Source of the DNA: Hydractinia symbiolongicarpus
Lineage: Eukaryota > Cnidaria > Hydrozoa > Anthoathecata > Hydractiniidae
Reading direction: 5' to 3'
Assembly (NCBI RefSeq): GCF_029227915.1
Contig: NC_079889.1
Location: 8,682,001-8,742,000 of the forward strand
Length of the DNA: 60,000 nucleotides
In this document: piece after piece, positions 1 through 10,960 of the stretch
Layout of the letters: the number at the start of each line of letters is the position of its first letter
How positions within the stretch are numbered: position 1 is the stretch's first letter
Notes under the pieces: generated by a model
Database searches by the model: none
Told to the model about the DNA's origin: nothing
The model's input: the letters and a program-made list of their open reading frames with translations, nothing else
Program-made: the position numbers and the translations under genes

Positions 1-886
1 CGTTGTTTACATTGGTTAACCGCGTTCTGATTGGTCTAAGAGTAGCAGCGAAACCTTTAGCGGCGAAAAAGTAAGAACTGTTTCTACTTTTCAGCGAAGC
101 GAATATTTCGATGAAAAATCATAACAAATAAAACTGCGCATGCTCAGATACAATTCGCCGTCGACTTTGCCGTTCAATTCGCTTCGTGAAAATCCCCCTT
201 TAAGGCTGCATAAACAAATAAGATGGCGGACGAGAACCTAAAGAAAAAGACAAAAAAATCTCTAGGTCGTGAATGTGCTGCTTATGGCTGCTCACCTCGC
301 GAGTATACTATGTTAAATGGGGAAAGACAGCGAAATAATGTTAGTTTTTTCAATTTTCCCGGTGATACTTTTGCAAAGAGATGGTGGTGCAATTTAATTA
401 AACGACAGGATGGCCTAGATGGTTTTAATATTACAAACAGCACTCGCATATGTGAGAAGCACCTTGACATCAGTGTCATTTTAAAACCACCGGCAGGGAC
501 ACGTAAAAGACTGATGGATGGAGCAAAGCCATTATTACGTGCATGGAATGATTTTGAAAAAGATTTTAAAATACGAAAACAACCAATGTTAGGAGCGTCC
601 CCAGGAAAAATTCCAGAGTTCAGACACCATTGCAACTCTTTTTCTGATAAAGAAGTTGAAGTAGCAGAGACACCAGAGATATCTGAATTGGATCAAATAA
701 AAGAAGAACTCCAAAATTTTAAAAATGATAACGTTTCTTTGAAAAATGAAAAAATAATTTTACAAAGTGTGAACAACTTGAACAAACAGTTAAAAGTTTA
801 CATCAGGAAATAAAACACGTATCATCAGTAAAATGTAACTTTGTTGCACATTGCTTAAGCAGTGATAGTATCTGCAACTACTATAC
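1..886 (+). repeat. Direct repeat, copy 1, with THAP ORF and its upstream region
   Basis: Bases 1-886 recur at 3654-4539 with one difference noticed by eye (a G/C change near base 66). The match stops abruptly: after a shared CTATAC the two copies run into unrelated sequence. The left limit is unknown because the window starts inside the repeat. The 220 bases before the ORF are relatively CG-rich for this window and contain ATTGG (inverted CCAAT) motifs, so they may be a promoter of the element. Confidence 0.95.
223..813 (+). CDS. THAP-domain protein, transposon-derived (copy 1)
   Basis: The 196-residue ORF begins with a THAP zinc finger, a DNA-binding module common in P-element and other DDE transposases. 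Visible THAP features: a Cys pair near residue 18 (CAAYGC), an FFNFP stretch near residue 42, a WW pair near residue 54, and the closing CEKH near residue 77. The region around residues 90-105 (KPPAGTRKR, then LLRAW) resembles the basic linker of cnidarian THAP/DDE_Tnp_4 transposases. The C-terminal third is a predicted coiled coil (EELQNFKND, then SLKNEK). No DDE domain follows this copy, so it is an isolated N-terminal fragment. It is identical in protein sequence to the second copy at 3876. It is transposon-derived rather than a clear host THAP gene. Confidence 0.85.
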   Translation: MADENLKKKTKKSLGRECAAYGCSPREYTMLNGERQRNNVSFFNFPGDTFAKRWWCNLIKRQDGLDGFNITNSTRICEKHLDISVILKPPAGTRKRLMDGAKPLLRAWNDFEKDFKIRKQPMLGASPGKIPEFRHHCNSFSDKEVEVAETPEISELDQIKEELQNFKNDNVSLKNEKIILQSVNNLNKQLKVYIRK

Positions 887-2820
887 TTGATGTTTATTTT
901 TACTATTATTTATTGTAAACCATCAACCTTGTCCCCAACACCGTTTTTTGTAATTGAACAAATGATCGAAGAGATAAGGTTCGTTTAGACATGGTTTATA
1001 TGTTTTTATATATTTTAGCTGTATACTTTTTATATATTTTGTTACTTCTTGTACTCTTATATCTTATTTATATATTTTGTTACTTCTTCTTCTTTTTAAC
1101 GCTGGAAAAGGCCTGAACAGAGCTCAACCCGGTGAGAAATTTAGTTACTATTAGATACATACGCCCGTTAGGCCTACTTTAACGCCCATTCTGGGCGGTA
1201 ATCTCGAAAAAAAATTTTTGCTTAGTTTTATAAAAATCCTGGATCCGACCCTGAATTTGTAACTGAATCTGAAACTTGAAGCCTATAAGTGAAGGAAACA
1301 AGTGCTTACATATGCTTTAATTTGATAACAGAACGTTAGTATTCCTGAAAAAGATGTCTGGTGTAGAAAGCAATTTAAAAATTGAATTCCCTCGCGTCAG
1401 TTGTGAAACACAAGATATGACAAAGTAATTTAGCCTAATAACTTTAGTCGGCTTTGGATGGAAAAAAAGTCATTTAAGTAAGTAATAAAACGTACTAGCC
1501 CTTAAAATCAATATTACGTTCACATAAGTTGTGCTTTTAAGATAATTCAAATTTTGGGCATACTCATTGAGGTGGAAATAAAGAAGAAGATTGAACTCTT
1601 TTGTTGATTTCCGCCGGCGAAGTTGGCTTTCAAATGCCAAATGAGATACTTGAAATATATGCCGAATTGCTAGAGAAGAATAAATCTAACGTGCTTCTGA
1701 CATGCTACGAAAACAAGTTGATTTTGTTTAATCCGAAGAAATCTTTTGTTAATCTTTTTTGTTCCTATAATAGCAAAGCTATGTGCTTCTTCTTATTTGC
1801 TATTATGCCTAGGATGTTTTGTTTATAATCTTGGCCAGTTAAATCGTGCAAAGTATTGAATTGAGAAGAGCAATTTTTGGTCAACTATATGGCGAATTTA
1901 GCTATATTTTTTGTTTAGCTAACTTCTAGCGTTTATTTTATAACAAAAGTCTAGTAAACTAAATGTTTCATTTTTCCCTTTTTCATATTTTTCATGAGAG
2001 CGGGGAAGAGAGATAGGTATCCTTTCTACTTACAACTACGGTCCAAAAAATTAATTACATTTCGGTAGCCAAAAGTTGCAAAGTCTTCACATTTTAAGCA
2101 GGCATCAAGCTAAAATTTTTTTGAAGTTTTCTATACCGAACGGGTAAAGCAAATCATTTGCTTTTGTTAGCTTTATAAGCCTTTTATTGATTTTTTTTCA
2201 AATAAAATTAACTTTAGTTATCAAAAATAGTTAGTTTCGCCTCACATGTTGATTAAAAAAGTTTGTTATGATTTTAAAATATCTTGATTGGTTTAAATTC
2301 ACATGAAGTCATGCTGATTGGTTTAAAAACAATGCTACAGCGGATGAATATTTTCTCGTCTTAGCCTTTTTATTATTAACTGTTTTTTATTTATATTCTC
2401 TAACATTATATATTGACGAAAAGCCTTGTAATGTCAATGTGCAGAAATATATTCATTAAAATAACGAAAAGAGAAAAATTGAACACCGTGCTTCAGTAAG
2501 AGATGTCGTAACAATCACCCAACAGACAGTTTAACTCTTTGCGTTTTTCTAAAAAGAAATCTTTTTGTAAAATTCAAATTCGGGTTGCCCAAACAATAAA
2601 TAGCATTAAATTAACCATTGTAATGTTTAAGAAAGGAAGTTTCATTGTCGTTTTGTTGTCTAAAAACGGAAATGGTAAAGTTTCTTAATTGTCTAAATAG
2701 AAATGAAAAGATACAGAAATTTGTAACCAAAACTGATTGTATTCGCAACTATAAAAGGTTATTAAAGAATCCCTACTGTTTAAGCGCACTTGCATTCATG
2801 TTTATATTTCTTGATATGTC
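887..2820. other. AT-rich stretch between THAP copies, no gene recognised
   Basis: No convincing ORF was found. There is a short internal duplication at about 1015-1092 (TATATATTTTGTTACTTCTT twice). A 37-base string at 1569-1605 recurs at 7762-7798 with one visible mismatch. The small ORFs at 1601 and 2645 have no recognisable features. Confidence 0.5.
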
Positions 2821-2821
2821 T

Positions 2822-3436
2822 TCAAAAGTAACTTCTGCATCTTAACGCATCCAGGTATTCCCTATATGTCTTAGAGAAGACATTAATCAGCAACTTTTCT
2901 TCAATAATACAAATATCTTCGTCATTAAGCGAAATGCTGCTCCTTTGATTCCATTGAATCAAACCACCATCTTTCATTTCATCCACAATCTCGCCTATTG
3001 AAGATTCACTTTTTCGCCAGTTGAAAATGGTTCTAAAACCCCGTTTCTTTTTCGATTTAACCAGATCATTTATTCCAATAATTAATAAATCGTCCTGGCA
3101 TCGCGTCATGCATTCAAGCATTAAATGCTTAAGCTTTGTAGCAGCTGGATCAATAACAACCATGACTTGTGCAGCTTCATTACCACGACTTCCAACATAA
3201 TTTGTCAAAGTGCATTTACTTAGAAAAGGAGACGCTGCTTCTCCTCTATTATCTTTATGTTGCCAACCTAAATGATCAATATATTCAATAAAATCGATAT
3301 TCAAAAGTTTCAGTACATTTTTCATGACGAAGTAATAAAACGCTGTATTGCATGAAACTAGTCTCCTGGTATTGCTTTGTGAAAACCAAGTTTTCAGTAT
3401 AAAGCACAGTTTAGAAATCAAATCATGTGAAGTCAA
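2822..3436 (-). CDS. Unrecognised ORF between the two THAP repeats
   Basis: This 204-codon ORF is the longest between the duplicated THAP blocks and reads opposite to them. I do not recognise the protein. It has a basic patch (KSKKKRGF, about residue 128) and a mixed-charge C-terminus, with no signal peptide or clear membrane segment. Its place between direct repeats suggests it belongs to the mobile element or to sequence trapped by the duplication. It could also be a truncated exon of another repeat. Confidence 0.35.
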   Translation of the reverse strand: MTSHDLISKLCFILKTWFSQSNTRRLVSCNTAFYYFVMKNVLKLLNIDFIEYIDHLGWQHKDNRGEAASPFLSKCTLTNYVGSRGNEAAQVMVVIDPAATKLKHLMLECMTRCQDDLLIIGINDLVKSKKKRGFRTIFNWRKSESSIGEIVDEMKDGGLIQWNQRSSISLNDEDICIIEEKLLINVFSKTYREYLDALRCRSYF

Positions 3437-3653
3437 CGCAGTCTTGAATCATGTCAAGACTGCGTTGAAAAGACATTTTGTTCTTTAAATTTGATATATT
3501 CATGAATAATTCCAGTTATATTGTGACCTACAGAACTGGTTTCGGGATACTCATATTGTGTCAATGTTTTTGTAGATTTATGTTATATATATGCGAATTC
3601 ACCGGCGAACTCGCTTTTTGATTTTCACGACGAAATAAATTAAACGCCAAATT

Positions 3654-4539
3654 CGTTGTTTACATTGGTTAACCGCGTTCTGATTGGTCTAAGAGTAGCA
3701 GCGAAACCTTTAGCCGCGAAAAAGTAAGAACTGTTTCTACTTTTCAGCGAAGCGAATATTTCGATGAAAAATCATAACAAATAAAACTGCGCATGCTCAG
3801 ATACAATTCGCCGTCGACTTTGCCGTTCAATTCGCTTCGTGAAAATCCCCCTTTAAGGCTGCATAAACAAATAAGATGGCGGACGAGAACCTAAAGAAAA
3901 AGACAAAAAAATCTCTAGGTCGTGAATGTGCTGCTTATGGCTGCTCACCTCGCGAGTATACTATGTTAAATGGGGAAAGACAGCGAAATAATGTTAGTTT
4001 TTTCAATTTTCCCGGTGATACTTTTGCAAAGAGATGGTGGTGCAATTTAATTAAACGACAGGATGGCCTAGATGGTTTTAATATTACAAACAGCACTCGC
4101 ATATGTGAGAAGCACCTTGACATCAGTGTCATTTTAAAACCACCGGCAGGGACACGTAAAAGACTGATGGATGGAGCAAAGCCATTATTACGTGCATGGA
4201 ATGATTTTGAAAAAGATTTTAAAATACGAAAACAACCAATGTTAGGAGCGTCCCCAGGAAAAATTCCAGAGTTCAGACACCATTGCAACTCTTTTTCTGA
4301 TAAAGAAGTTGAAGTAGCAGAGACACCAGAGATATCTGAATTGGATCAAATAAAAGAAGAACTCCAAAATTTTAAAAATGATAACGTTTCTTTGAAAAAT
4401 GAAAAAATAATTTTACAAAGTGTGAACAACTTGAACAAACAGTTAAAAGTTTACATCAGGAAATAAAACACGTATCATCAGTAAAATGTAACTTTGTTGC
4501 ACATTGCTTAAGCAGTGATAGTATCTGCAACTACTATAC
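3654..4539 (+). repeat. Direct repeat, copy 2
   Basis: This is the second copy of the 886-base block, offset by 3,653 bases. About 60 bases of unique upstream sequence contain GCGAATTCACCGGCG. Unlike copy 1 it runs directly into transposase-like coding sequence, so copy 2 is likely the parental arrangement and copy 1 the truncated duplicate. Confidence 0.95.
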
Positions 4540-4940
4540 AGGATTTCCCCATTTTGGCCTCATTTCGCTCAGTCTTGATATTTCTAGATGGAGGAGAGAT
4601 TGAGGAAAACGTAATTCTCTTTAACAACCAAGAAATAAAAGGGGATTCAAATCGTGGACGTAAACGTATTTTTTCACCACTAGAAAGTTACCTGATCACA
4701 TTGGTAAAGTTACGAAGAAATTTTCCTGTTAAGTATCTGTCATACCATTTTGATTCTTCTGAAGGGACAGTAAGCAACACAGTGATCACATGGGTTCATT
4801 TTATATATCTAAAGTTGGGATCAATGTGCATCTGGCCAGACAGAAAAAAAAATACAAATGCTAATGCCTAGTTCAATGAAAGAAAATTTTCCAACTACAA
4901 GATGTATAATTGATTGTGTGGAATTTAAAGTTAAAGTTCC
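3876..4940 (+). pseudogene. THAP plus HTH/DDE_Tnp_4-type transposase, frameshifted
   Basis: The first 196 codons (3876-4466) repeat the THAP ORF. Coding similarity then continues out of frame. About 4483-4560 reads in a second frame (NYYTGFPHFG, resembling the YYTG motif of these transposases). From about 4555 to 4871 a third frame encodes a helix-turn-helix block: GRKRIFSPLESY, then LVKLRRNFPVKYLSYHF, then a segment ending YLKLGSMCIWP. At 4868 another short frame begins the DDE catalytic region (CIIDCVEFKVKVPS). A SINE interrupts it just beyond. Domain order THAP, HTH_Tnp_4, DDE_Tnp_4 matches the IS5/ISL2EU-like group. At least two frameshifts and the truncation make it non-functional. Confidence 0.8.
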
Positions 4941-4949
4941 GTCATGTTG

Positions 4950-5285
4950 GCGCCGTAGATTAGTGGGCGGCGCCGTAGATTAGTGGTTATAGCTCTCGTA
5001 CTCTGTTTGGGAGACCGTGGTTCGATTCCTCTTGACGGCGATTCAACATGATAGAGTGAATTTTACTATAGCCCCGGGTTAACCCAAGCCATGTGAGGAA
5101 ATTGAGAATGTTGCCGGGAGTTGTCTAGTAAAGCGCGGGCCCTAATTGGGTCTGCGTAGTTCAAAATGAGCATTAAATACTCTAGGACTCTCCATCTAAG
5201 CCAAAGCTCCTCCTGGAAATAATAGACAGGATATATCCCGCGATATTTGTGAGGCTAGCCATGTATAATATATCTATCTATCTAG
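4950..5285 (+). mobile_element. tRNA-derived SINE with duplicated A-box region
   Basis: The head has an A-box-like TAGATTAGTGG and a B-box GGTTCGATTCC about 40 bases further on, closed by a CGCCGT/ACGGCG acceptor-like stem. The tail is non-tRNA and ends in an ATCTATCTATCT simple repeat. The anticodon arm does not fold as a canonical tRNA. About 20 bases containing the A-box are repeated in tandem at 4951-4988. It lies inside the decayed DDE region of the preceding transposase. Confidence 0.7.
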
Positions 5286-5289
5286 ACTT

Positions 5290-6650
5290 CTCTTCTCTAG
5301 TTGAACAACTAACAATTGGCAACTTGAGCTGCTTTAGTTGTCATATCTTCGTTTTATTATGGGGATTGTTATAAACACACGCAATATTATGGAGATATCA
5401 TAAAATTTTACGGCAAAATAGATATTCTCTATTATAGCTTGAACATGATAATTGTATTCAACTTTGTTGTGCCCGGCTTTAAAGAAAGAGATTTTTTAGC
5501 AGCCCTGGCCTCAAATCCATGTGTAGTCTCATTTTCGTATTGAATTTATGAATAGAAGTCTTTATAAAGTGAAATAAATTGAGTAAAACTTTGAGTGTAG
5601 CAAAAATAAACGAAATAAACGGTAGAACTCATTGACTTTAAAATTAATTAACGTTGTTATGTTTAAGACGCTTGTGATTTTCGTGTTTCATTCGTTTCAT
5701 TCGTTGTTTCATTAATATTCTGCAATAAGAGAAACCAAAATTATGCACCACTAAGATTCAATTTTAATCTACAAACATTGTTTTACCTAATTAAATATTA
5801 CCGTCAAATTCATTTTCATTAGCAAATGAAATTAATTTTCCTACGCCATCACATTTTTTTTCTAAACAGAAAAAGAATAAATTGTAAACAGTAGCTTATT
5901 AATATTTTTTCTATTATTCTTCTTATCAATTTCAGACCTTAATGCTTGACGTTATTGCTAAGAACTCTGACGAAAATGATTACCTTCAACATCATTCGCG
6001 CTACCAGATGGATTGACTTCGTTTTGTACCATAGTAGCCTCGTTTTTACATTTTTTTCTACAAAGTAATATTTATAATTTCATTTTGGTAAAAAATTAAA
6101 AAATAAATAAATAAATAAACAGAGGTACCATATTGCAAGAAGATTAAGGCAGCCACAATTAATTGTGTATAGCGTATAAAATGAGGAGTTTATATACCTT
6201 TGTGTTCTTTTTCTGGTGTGTCAATGTCATTGTGTGGTACAAGAAAATCAATTTCTGAATTCTGTGGTTCGTCGACATTTATTAAAATTCAAAATGTGCA
6301 ACGTATTGCTATTTAAAAGTGTCTTCGACCTGTTGTTCAGGACTCACGCTACGTTTTCAAATGTGAGGAAGGCAGTTTTTAGCAGTAATCGTAATTAAGC
6401 CTAAAAACCTTGTCGCCCACCGGTTGGACGACGAAGAAAATGTTGGATTCTACTACCTCTAAAACTGAATCTGCGGCGATTTCAGGGACTTGTTTTTAGC
6501 AAAAGAAGTGACAACAATAAGTATGTAAAAGGGCTTAAAAAATGTTTTACTTGATTGTTTAAATTTTTGGTCATCAGGCAAAGGAGAAACAATGGTTAAA
6601 GAATCTTAAAAATTTAAAGAAAACAATATTTCTTACATAGTATCTTGATA
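5290..6650. other. No gene recognised
   Basis: AT-rich sequence with a short AAATAAATAAATA run near 6105. The small ORF at 6216-6398 has no recognisable domain. Confidence 0.4.
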
Positions 6651-6657
6651 CTTTTGT

Positions 6658-7477
6658 TCAGAGATTACAAATCGTGATCCGAAAATTTATCAAAAAATCA
6701 TTTATCCGATTTGGCTTTGAAGCTACGAACTCGTTAGCAACGTCTGTCAAGGATACTTCGTCGGTGGAATCTTTATGAAAAGCTAGTATAGCCAATGTAT
6801 TGAAGCGCTTTTGTGACATTGTTGATCGAAGACATGTTTTCAACCTACGTGTCAACGAAAAAGATCTCTCAGGGGTGGCACTTGTAGCTGCACCAACAAG
6901 AACTAATTTCATTACCTTCATAATGTTCCTAAAGGCTTTGTTCAGATTTGCTCAAATCGATAATTTTGTTCTTAATCTCTTCAAAATGAATAATACCTTT
7001 ATTGACGAACACAGTGCGGAGGATCAAAAGCTCGTCAGGTAATGCTGATATGTCAATATCAACTCTGTATTTGTCAAGCAGCTACCAACATTTCTGTTTG
7101 ATAGGATTCGGAGTTTATAACCTTTATGACCAATTGTTCTATGGTCGAAAAGAACTGATAGCTTGGTTCCTCGAAATGATCTTTAATTGCCATGACTACA
7201 GTATCAATAGCGACAAAAAACATAATGCAGTAATGCTCAGTTGAAGTTTCAAGATAGAATGCTTCGATCGTCTTGCCAAATATCTGAGGCATCGTATTAC
7301 ATCGAATAAATGTTTCCTTTTATTACGCTGCGATTCAACAATGTTTTGATTGGTTAATTCCGCAATATTAGGGCATTGGGCGACAACAGTTTCCAGCGCA
7401 GCAGATGCTTTGTGGCAATTTGTTTGCTGATGAATTTTGAAACACTCAGGTGCTTTTTTTCCATGAATTAAAAGCAA
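6658..7477 (-). pseudogene. hAT-family transposase remnant (DUF4371/ZMYM-like)
   Basis: Three reading frames on the minus strand hold parts of one transposase in the expected order. Bases 7477-7196 resemble the N-terminal region (FKIHQQTNCHKASAALETVV, then IRCLRYLARR). Bases 7292-7074 resemble the RNase H-fold core. Bases 6921-6658 hold the hAT dimerisation motif (SATPERSFSLTRRLKT, then CLRSTMSQKRFNTLAIL). Most of the catalytic core is missing and the frames are broken, so it is dead. Confidence 0.8.
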
Positions 7478-7479
7478 GA

Positions 7480-8697
7480 CTTATTGTGATTTTGGTCATG
7501 TTTCATGCAGTAAGCAGTAATCATGTAAAACCTAAAAACAAATATTGTAAATCAATTAAGGTTAAGAACACACAATCAGGTTAAGAACACAATATCCTAT
7601 TTCACCTCGCTCCTAGACCTTGTTTACGCTTTTGAAATATCTTGAGGACCTTTGAGAATCAGAAACAGTATAGGAACGAGGTTGAGTCGAAAAGGAGGCA
7701 TCCTGCCACCCCCCGTAGCGTGGGCCTGTTGTTAAAGTAAAAGCCCAAACGTTGTAGCACGGAGGTAGAAATAAAGAAGAAGATTGAACTCTTTTGTTTC
7801 TATTGAAATCATCCGTGATACGATCACTTGCAAATATAATCATGTTTTCATTTAAATTACACCATTTAAAAAGAAAAATAGCTCTTAACTCTTCTACTTT
7901 TTTTTGACTCACTCTTGACTCACAACTTTATCATGCTAAATTTTAGTAAATCTTTGAGCATATTCTGCTTCATACAGAAAGTAACAAACTGGTTAAAAAA
8001 GCTGTTTTTTTTAAACAACGAAGATAATTATTTATTTATTTATTTATTTATTATACAGGATTACCAATTCAGATTATATACAAGTATACACATATACAAT
8101 TCCGTTGTCAACATGGGTCCTGTGAAAAATAAAATTGTCAGACATTAAAATTGATGCCCGAGAAGAAAAAAGACTTTAAAACAATACTAGAAGGATTAAA
8201 AGGGGAAAAAACGTGACTGGAAGTAGGATAGAAACTACCACAAAAAGATATAAGGGTAAAAAAGTTTCAAGCTGATACGACACAGGCGCACAAAGAATAA
8301 ATATAAGAACAAAAGTATATGTATAATGTTAGATAAGCAACAAAAAACTAGGAACAATTGAAATAACTTCTCATTAAGATTTTATACATATTAAAATTCG
8401 TTTAATTTCGGATATTTACAGGAAGTTTGCTATAAAAAAAACCACCAGTGTAATATAATGACGCTCTTCCGAATTCGAGACGCCTTTCGCCCGTTTTAAC
8501 GAGATCTTGTTGCTACTTAGGTATCATTTTGCGCACAAACAGAACGGAATACGGATATTAATAACATATCGTTAGATCAATAGATGTTTAAAATAGATAA
8601 CATATAAATAACTAATTATAAATTATAGGCGTTTTTCAAATATTTTCTCTGTTTATATTTTTTTGTACAAACTGTGAAATAATCAAATTTTAAATAA
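7480..8697. other. No gene recognised; simple repeats
   Basis: Contains the second copy of a 37-base string also found at 1569 (7762-7798) and a TTTA run at 8033-8054. ORFs at 7613 (minus) and 7915 (plus) are compositionally noise-like. Confidence 0.4.
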
Positions 8698-8985
8698 ACT
8701 AGTCGTGAACCCGTGGAAAATCCACGGGTTCGCCCGTCCTTTTTATACCGCATTGCGTGCTCAGGGGCGGATCTAGGGTTAGGCAGCCTAGGCAATTGCC
8801 TAAGCCTAGTTTTGTGAACTAGAAAAAAAATTCTCTATAGATAGAATAATCTATAAAAAAAACTAAATTATTTTTATCAATTTATTTTTGGCATCCGCCG
8901 ATTTCGACTATGACGATGCGCGGCGTGCGTGTTTTATTTTACTCAAATAAGCAAACCCGGGGCGATCTTAGGCAAAATGTCTATT

Positions 8986-9165
8986 CGCCTAAAACGTCCG
9001 CGGGTTTTAAAGTTCCGAATGAATGAAAATCACAGATGGAAGAAAAAACGCCTAAAACGTCCGCGGGTTTTCAAGTTCCAATGAATGAAATTCTGGAATG
9101 TGAAGAAAAAACGCCTAAAACGTCCGTGGGTTTTAAAGTTTAAACGCCTAAAACGACCACGGGTA
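8986..9165. repeat. Tandem array, 63-bp period
   Basis: CGCCTAAAACGTCCG recurs at 8986, 9049 and 9112 (period 63), with a shorter fourth copy at 9145. The reverse-strand ORF here (repeated GRFRR) is a by-product of the array. Confidence 0.85.
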
Positions 9166-10424
9166 CGGTTACATGGAGTGGATGTTTCTTTTTCAACATG
9201 GTTTACCTGGATCAGGTCCAATTGCAGGGAGCACTTCAAATGTCTAGAATATTAAAGCAATTGTATGCCACCTAAGTTAAATAAAGAAGTTTTGAATTTG
9301 GAAACCTTTTCAGATATTGAAAGGATTGGAAATGCTGGAGAGAAGTATTTTGGCCACGTGTGCCGTGTTGTTGTCTCAAACCAAACCTTTATCTTCCTCT
9401 GCAAGAGACAATAAATTCAGTAATACTTGAAATATTTTAGTTTTAGCTGCTCCTGAATTTTAGGCACTTTTGTGTCAAGAACTATTCTTAAAAGTGGTAA
9501 ACCACCAGATGTTCTTACAAAACGTGTAATTTAAATCTTTTTCTTATCAAAACAAAAGGTTTTAACTTGGCCTTGATCAAATGCATTTTTATAAACATAA
9601 AAGCCCAATGCTAAACGAGATAGCTAACTGAGGCAATTTATGTCAACACTGTCTTGGCGGTCGAGAGATGTTTTGATGTGTATGTTAAATTCGGTATAGA
9701 GTATTACTAGCTACCTGTATGTGTATTAGTTGGAATTTTGTTAGTTTTTTTTCTTTAACGTCTTAAGGGTCACTGGCTTCGTGTAGGCTTTGTGTAGCCG
9801 TTTATGCAACTGTGTATCTTTGTTTCTGTTAGGGAGAGAATACATTCTTGTAAGATAACTAAGGGACAGCTCTTTCATGAACGCAAAAGTCCAAGCTAAA
9901 TGTTAATAGATCTGCAGATCCCCTTTCCCTCCCCTAAACATCAAATCAGAAAAGGTAATCTTTGAATGTTGTCAGTCCTTGAAACCATAAGCACTCGGCC
10001 ATGTGTTCCTGCTAAGCAGGTAGACACTAAAAGTTATTAATACTTTCTGTTCTCTAAGAAATCGATGTATACAGTATGAGATATAATTAAACGGCAAAGG
10101 ATTCTACCTCGTCCCACCGCCAAATTTATACGCTTAGCATATACTTTTTTATTGTGATTGTCCCTAAGAACTTTGACTTTGTGGGAACTTTTAAACAGTG
10201 CATTTTTTATGCAACATCCCACTGCTCATTTTAAAACTTTTAAGAACACGAGAAGATCTCTTTGACTTTCCCATGTTACTTTTAATTGTAATAAAATTGC
10301 TAAAAACAAAAGAATGAAGCAATACCTAATCTAAGAATAGTCCAAGTTTGTTTTATAATATTTCTTATTCTCATCTTGCTGAGTAATACAACGTATATAA
10401 TTTTGTTTTAGGATAAGATATTTT

Positions 10425-10960
10425 GATGTCACCCTGGTACCTAAGATGAATATTCTTCTAACAACGAAAATCACCATCAATTAAAAGAACACAGATTTGT
10501 TAATCCTTATAATATTGGAAAACTGTAAACAATGGATATATATCTGGTATAATCCACAAAGTTGTGTTTCATAAGAGGAACTAAGAAGGTGAAAAAAATC
10601 AATCAAAATAACTTGTATTTTGATGTCACCCTGGTACCTATGATGAATATTCAAGTAAATAACACAGAAGATTTGTTCTGAATCCTTATAATATTGGAAA
10701 ACTGTAAACAATAGATATATATCTGGTATAATCCACAAAGTTGTGTTTCATAAGAGGAACTAAGAAGGTGAAAAAAATCAATCAAAATAACTTGTATTTT
10801 GATGTCACCCTGGTACCTATGATGAATATTCAAGTAAATAACACAGAAGATTTGTTCTGAATCCTTATAATATTGGAAAACTGTAAACAATGGATATATA
10901 TCTGGTATAATCCACAAAGTTGGTGAAAAAAATCAATCAAAATAACTTGTGAATATTCAA
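10425..10960. repeat. Tandem array, about 179-bp period, three copies
   Basis: GATGTCACCCTGGTACCT begins copies at 10425, 10622 and 10801. Copies 2 and 3 are offset by exactly 179 bases and nearly identical. Copy 1 is 197 bases because of a small insertion, and copy 3 is truncated. The overlapping minus ORFs are repeat shadows. It lies inside the TIR element. Confidence 0.9.

Noticed and set aside
282-635. Minus-strand ORF inside the THAP copies
   Set aside because: It lies wholly opposite the THAP coding frame and has no features of its own; it repeats at 3935-4288 only because the block is duplicated.
2645-2845. Small plus-strand ORF overlapping the 2822-3436 minus ORF
   Set aside because: Short, without features, and likely chance.
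4951-5045. Functional tRNA gene
   Set aside because: A- and B-boxes and an acceptor-like stem are present, but the anticodon arm does not fold properly and the sequence continues into a SINE body.
7425-7450. CTGATGA followed by GAAAC, considered as a hammerhead ribozyme core
   Set aside because: There is no stem II between the two core boxes, and the sequence is explained as hAT coding DNA on the other strand.
8986-10960. Repeated units considered as a CRISPR array
   Set aside because: The units are long, adjacent tandem repeats without unique spacers, in an animal-type genome.
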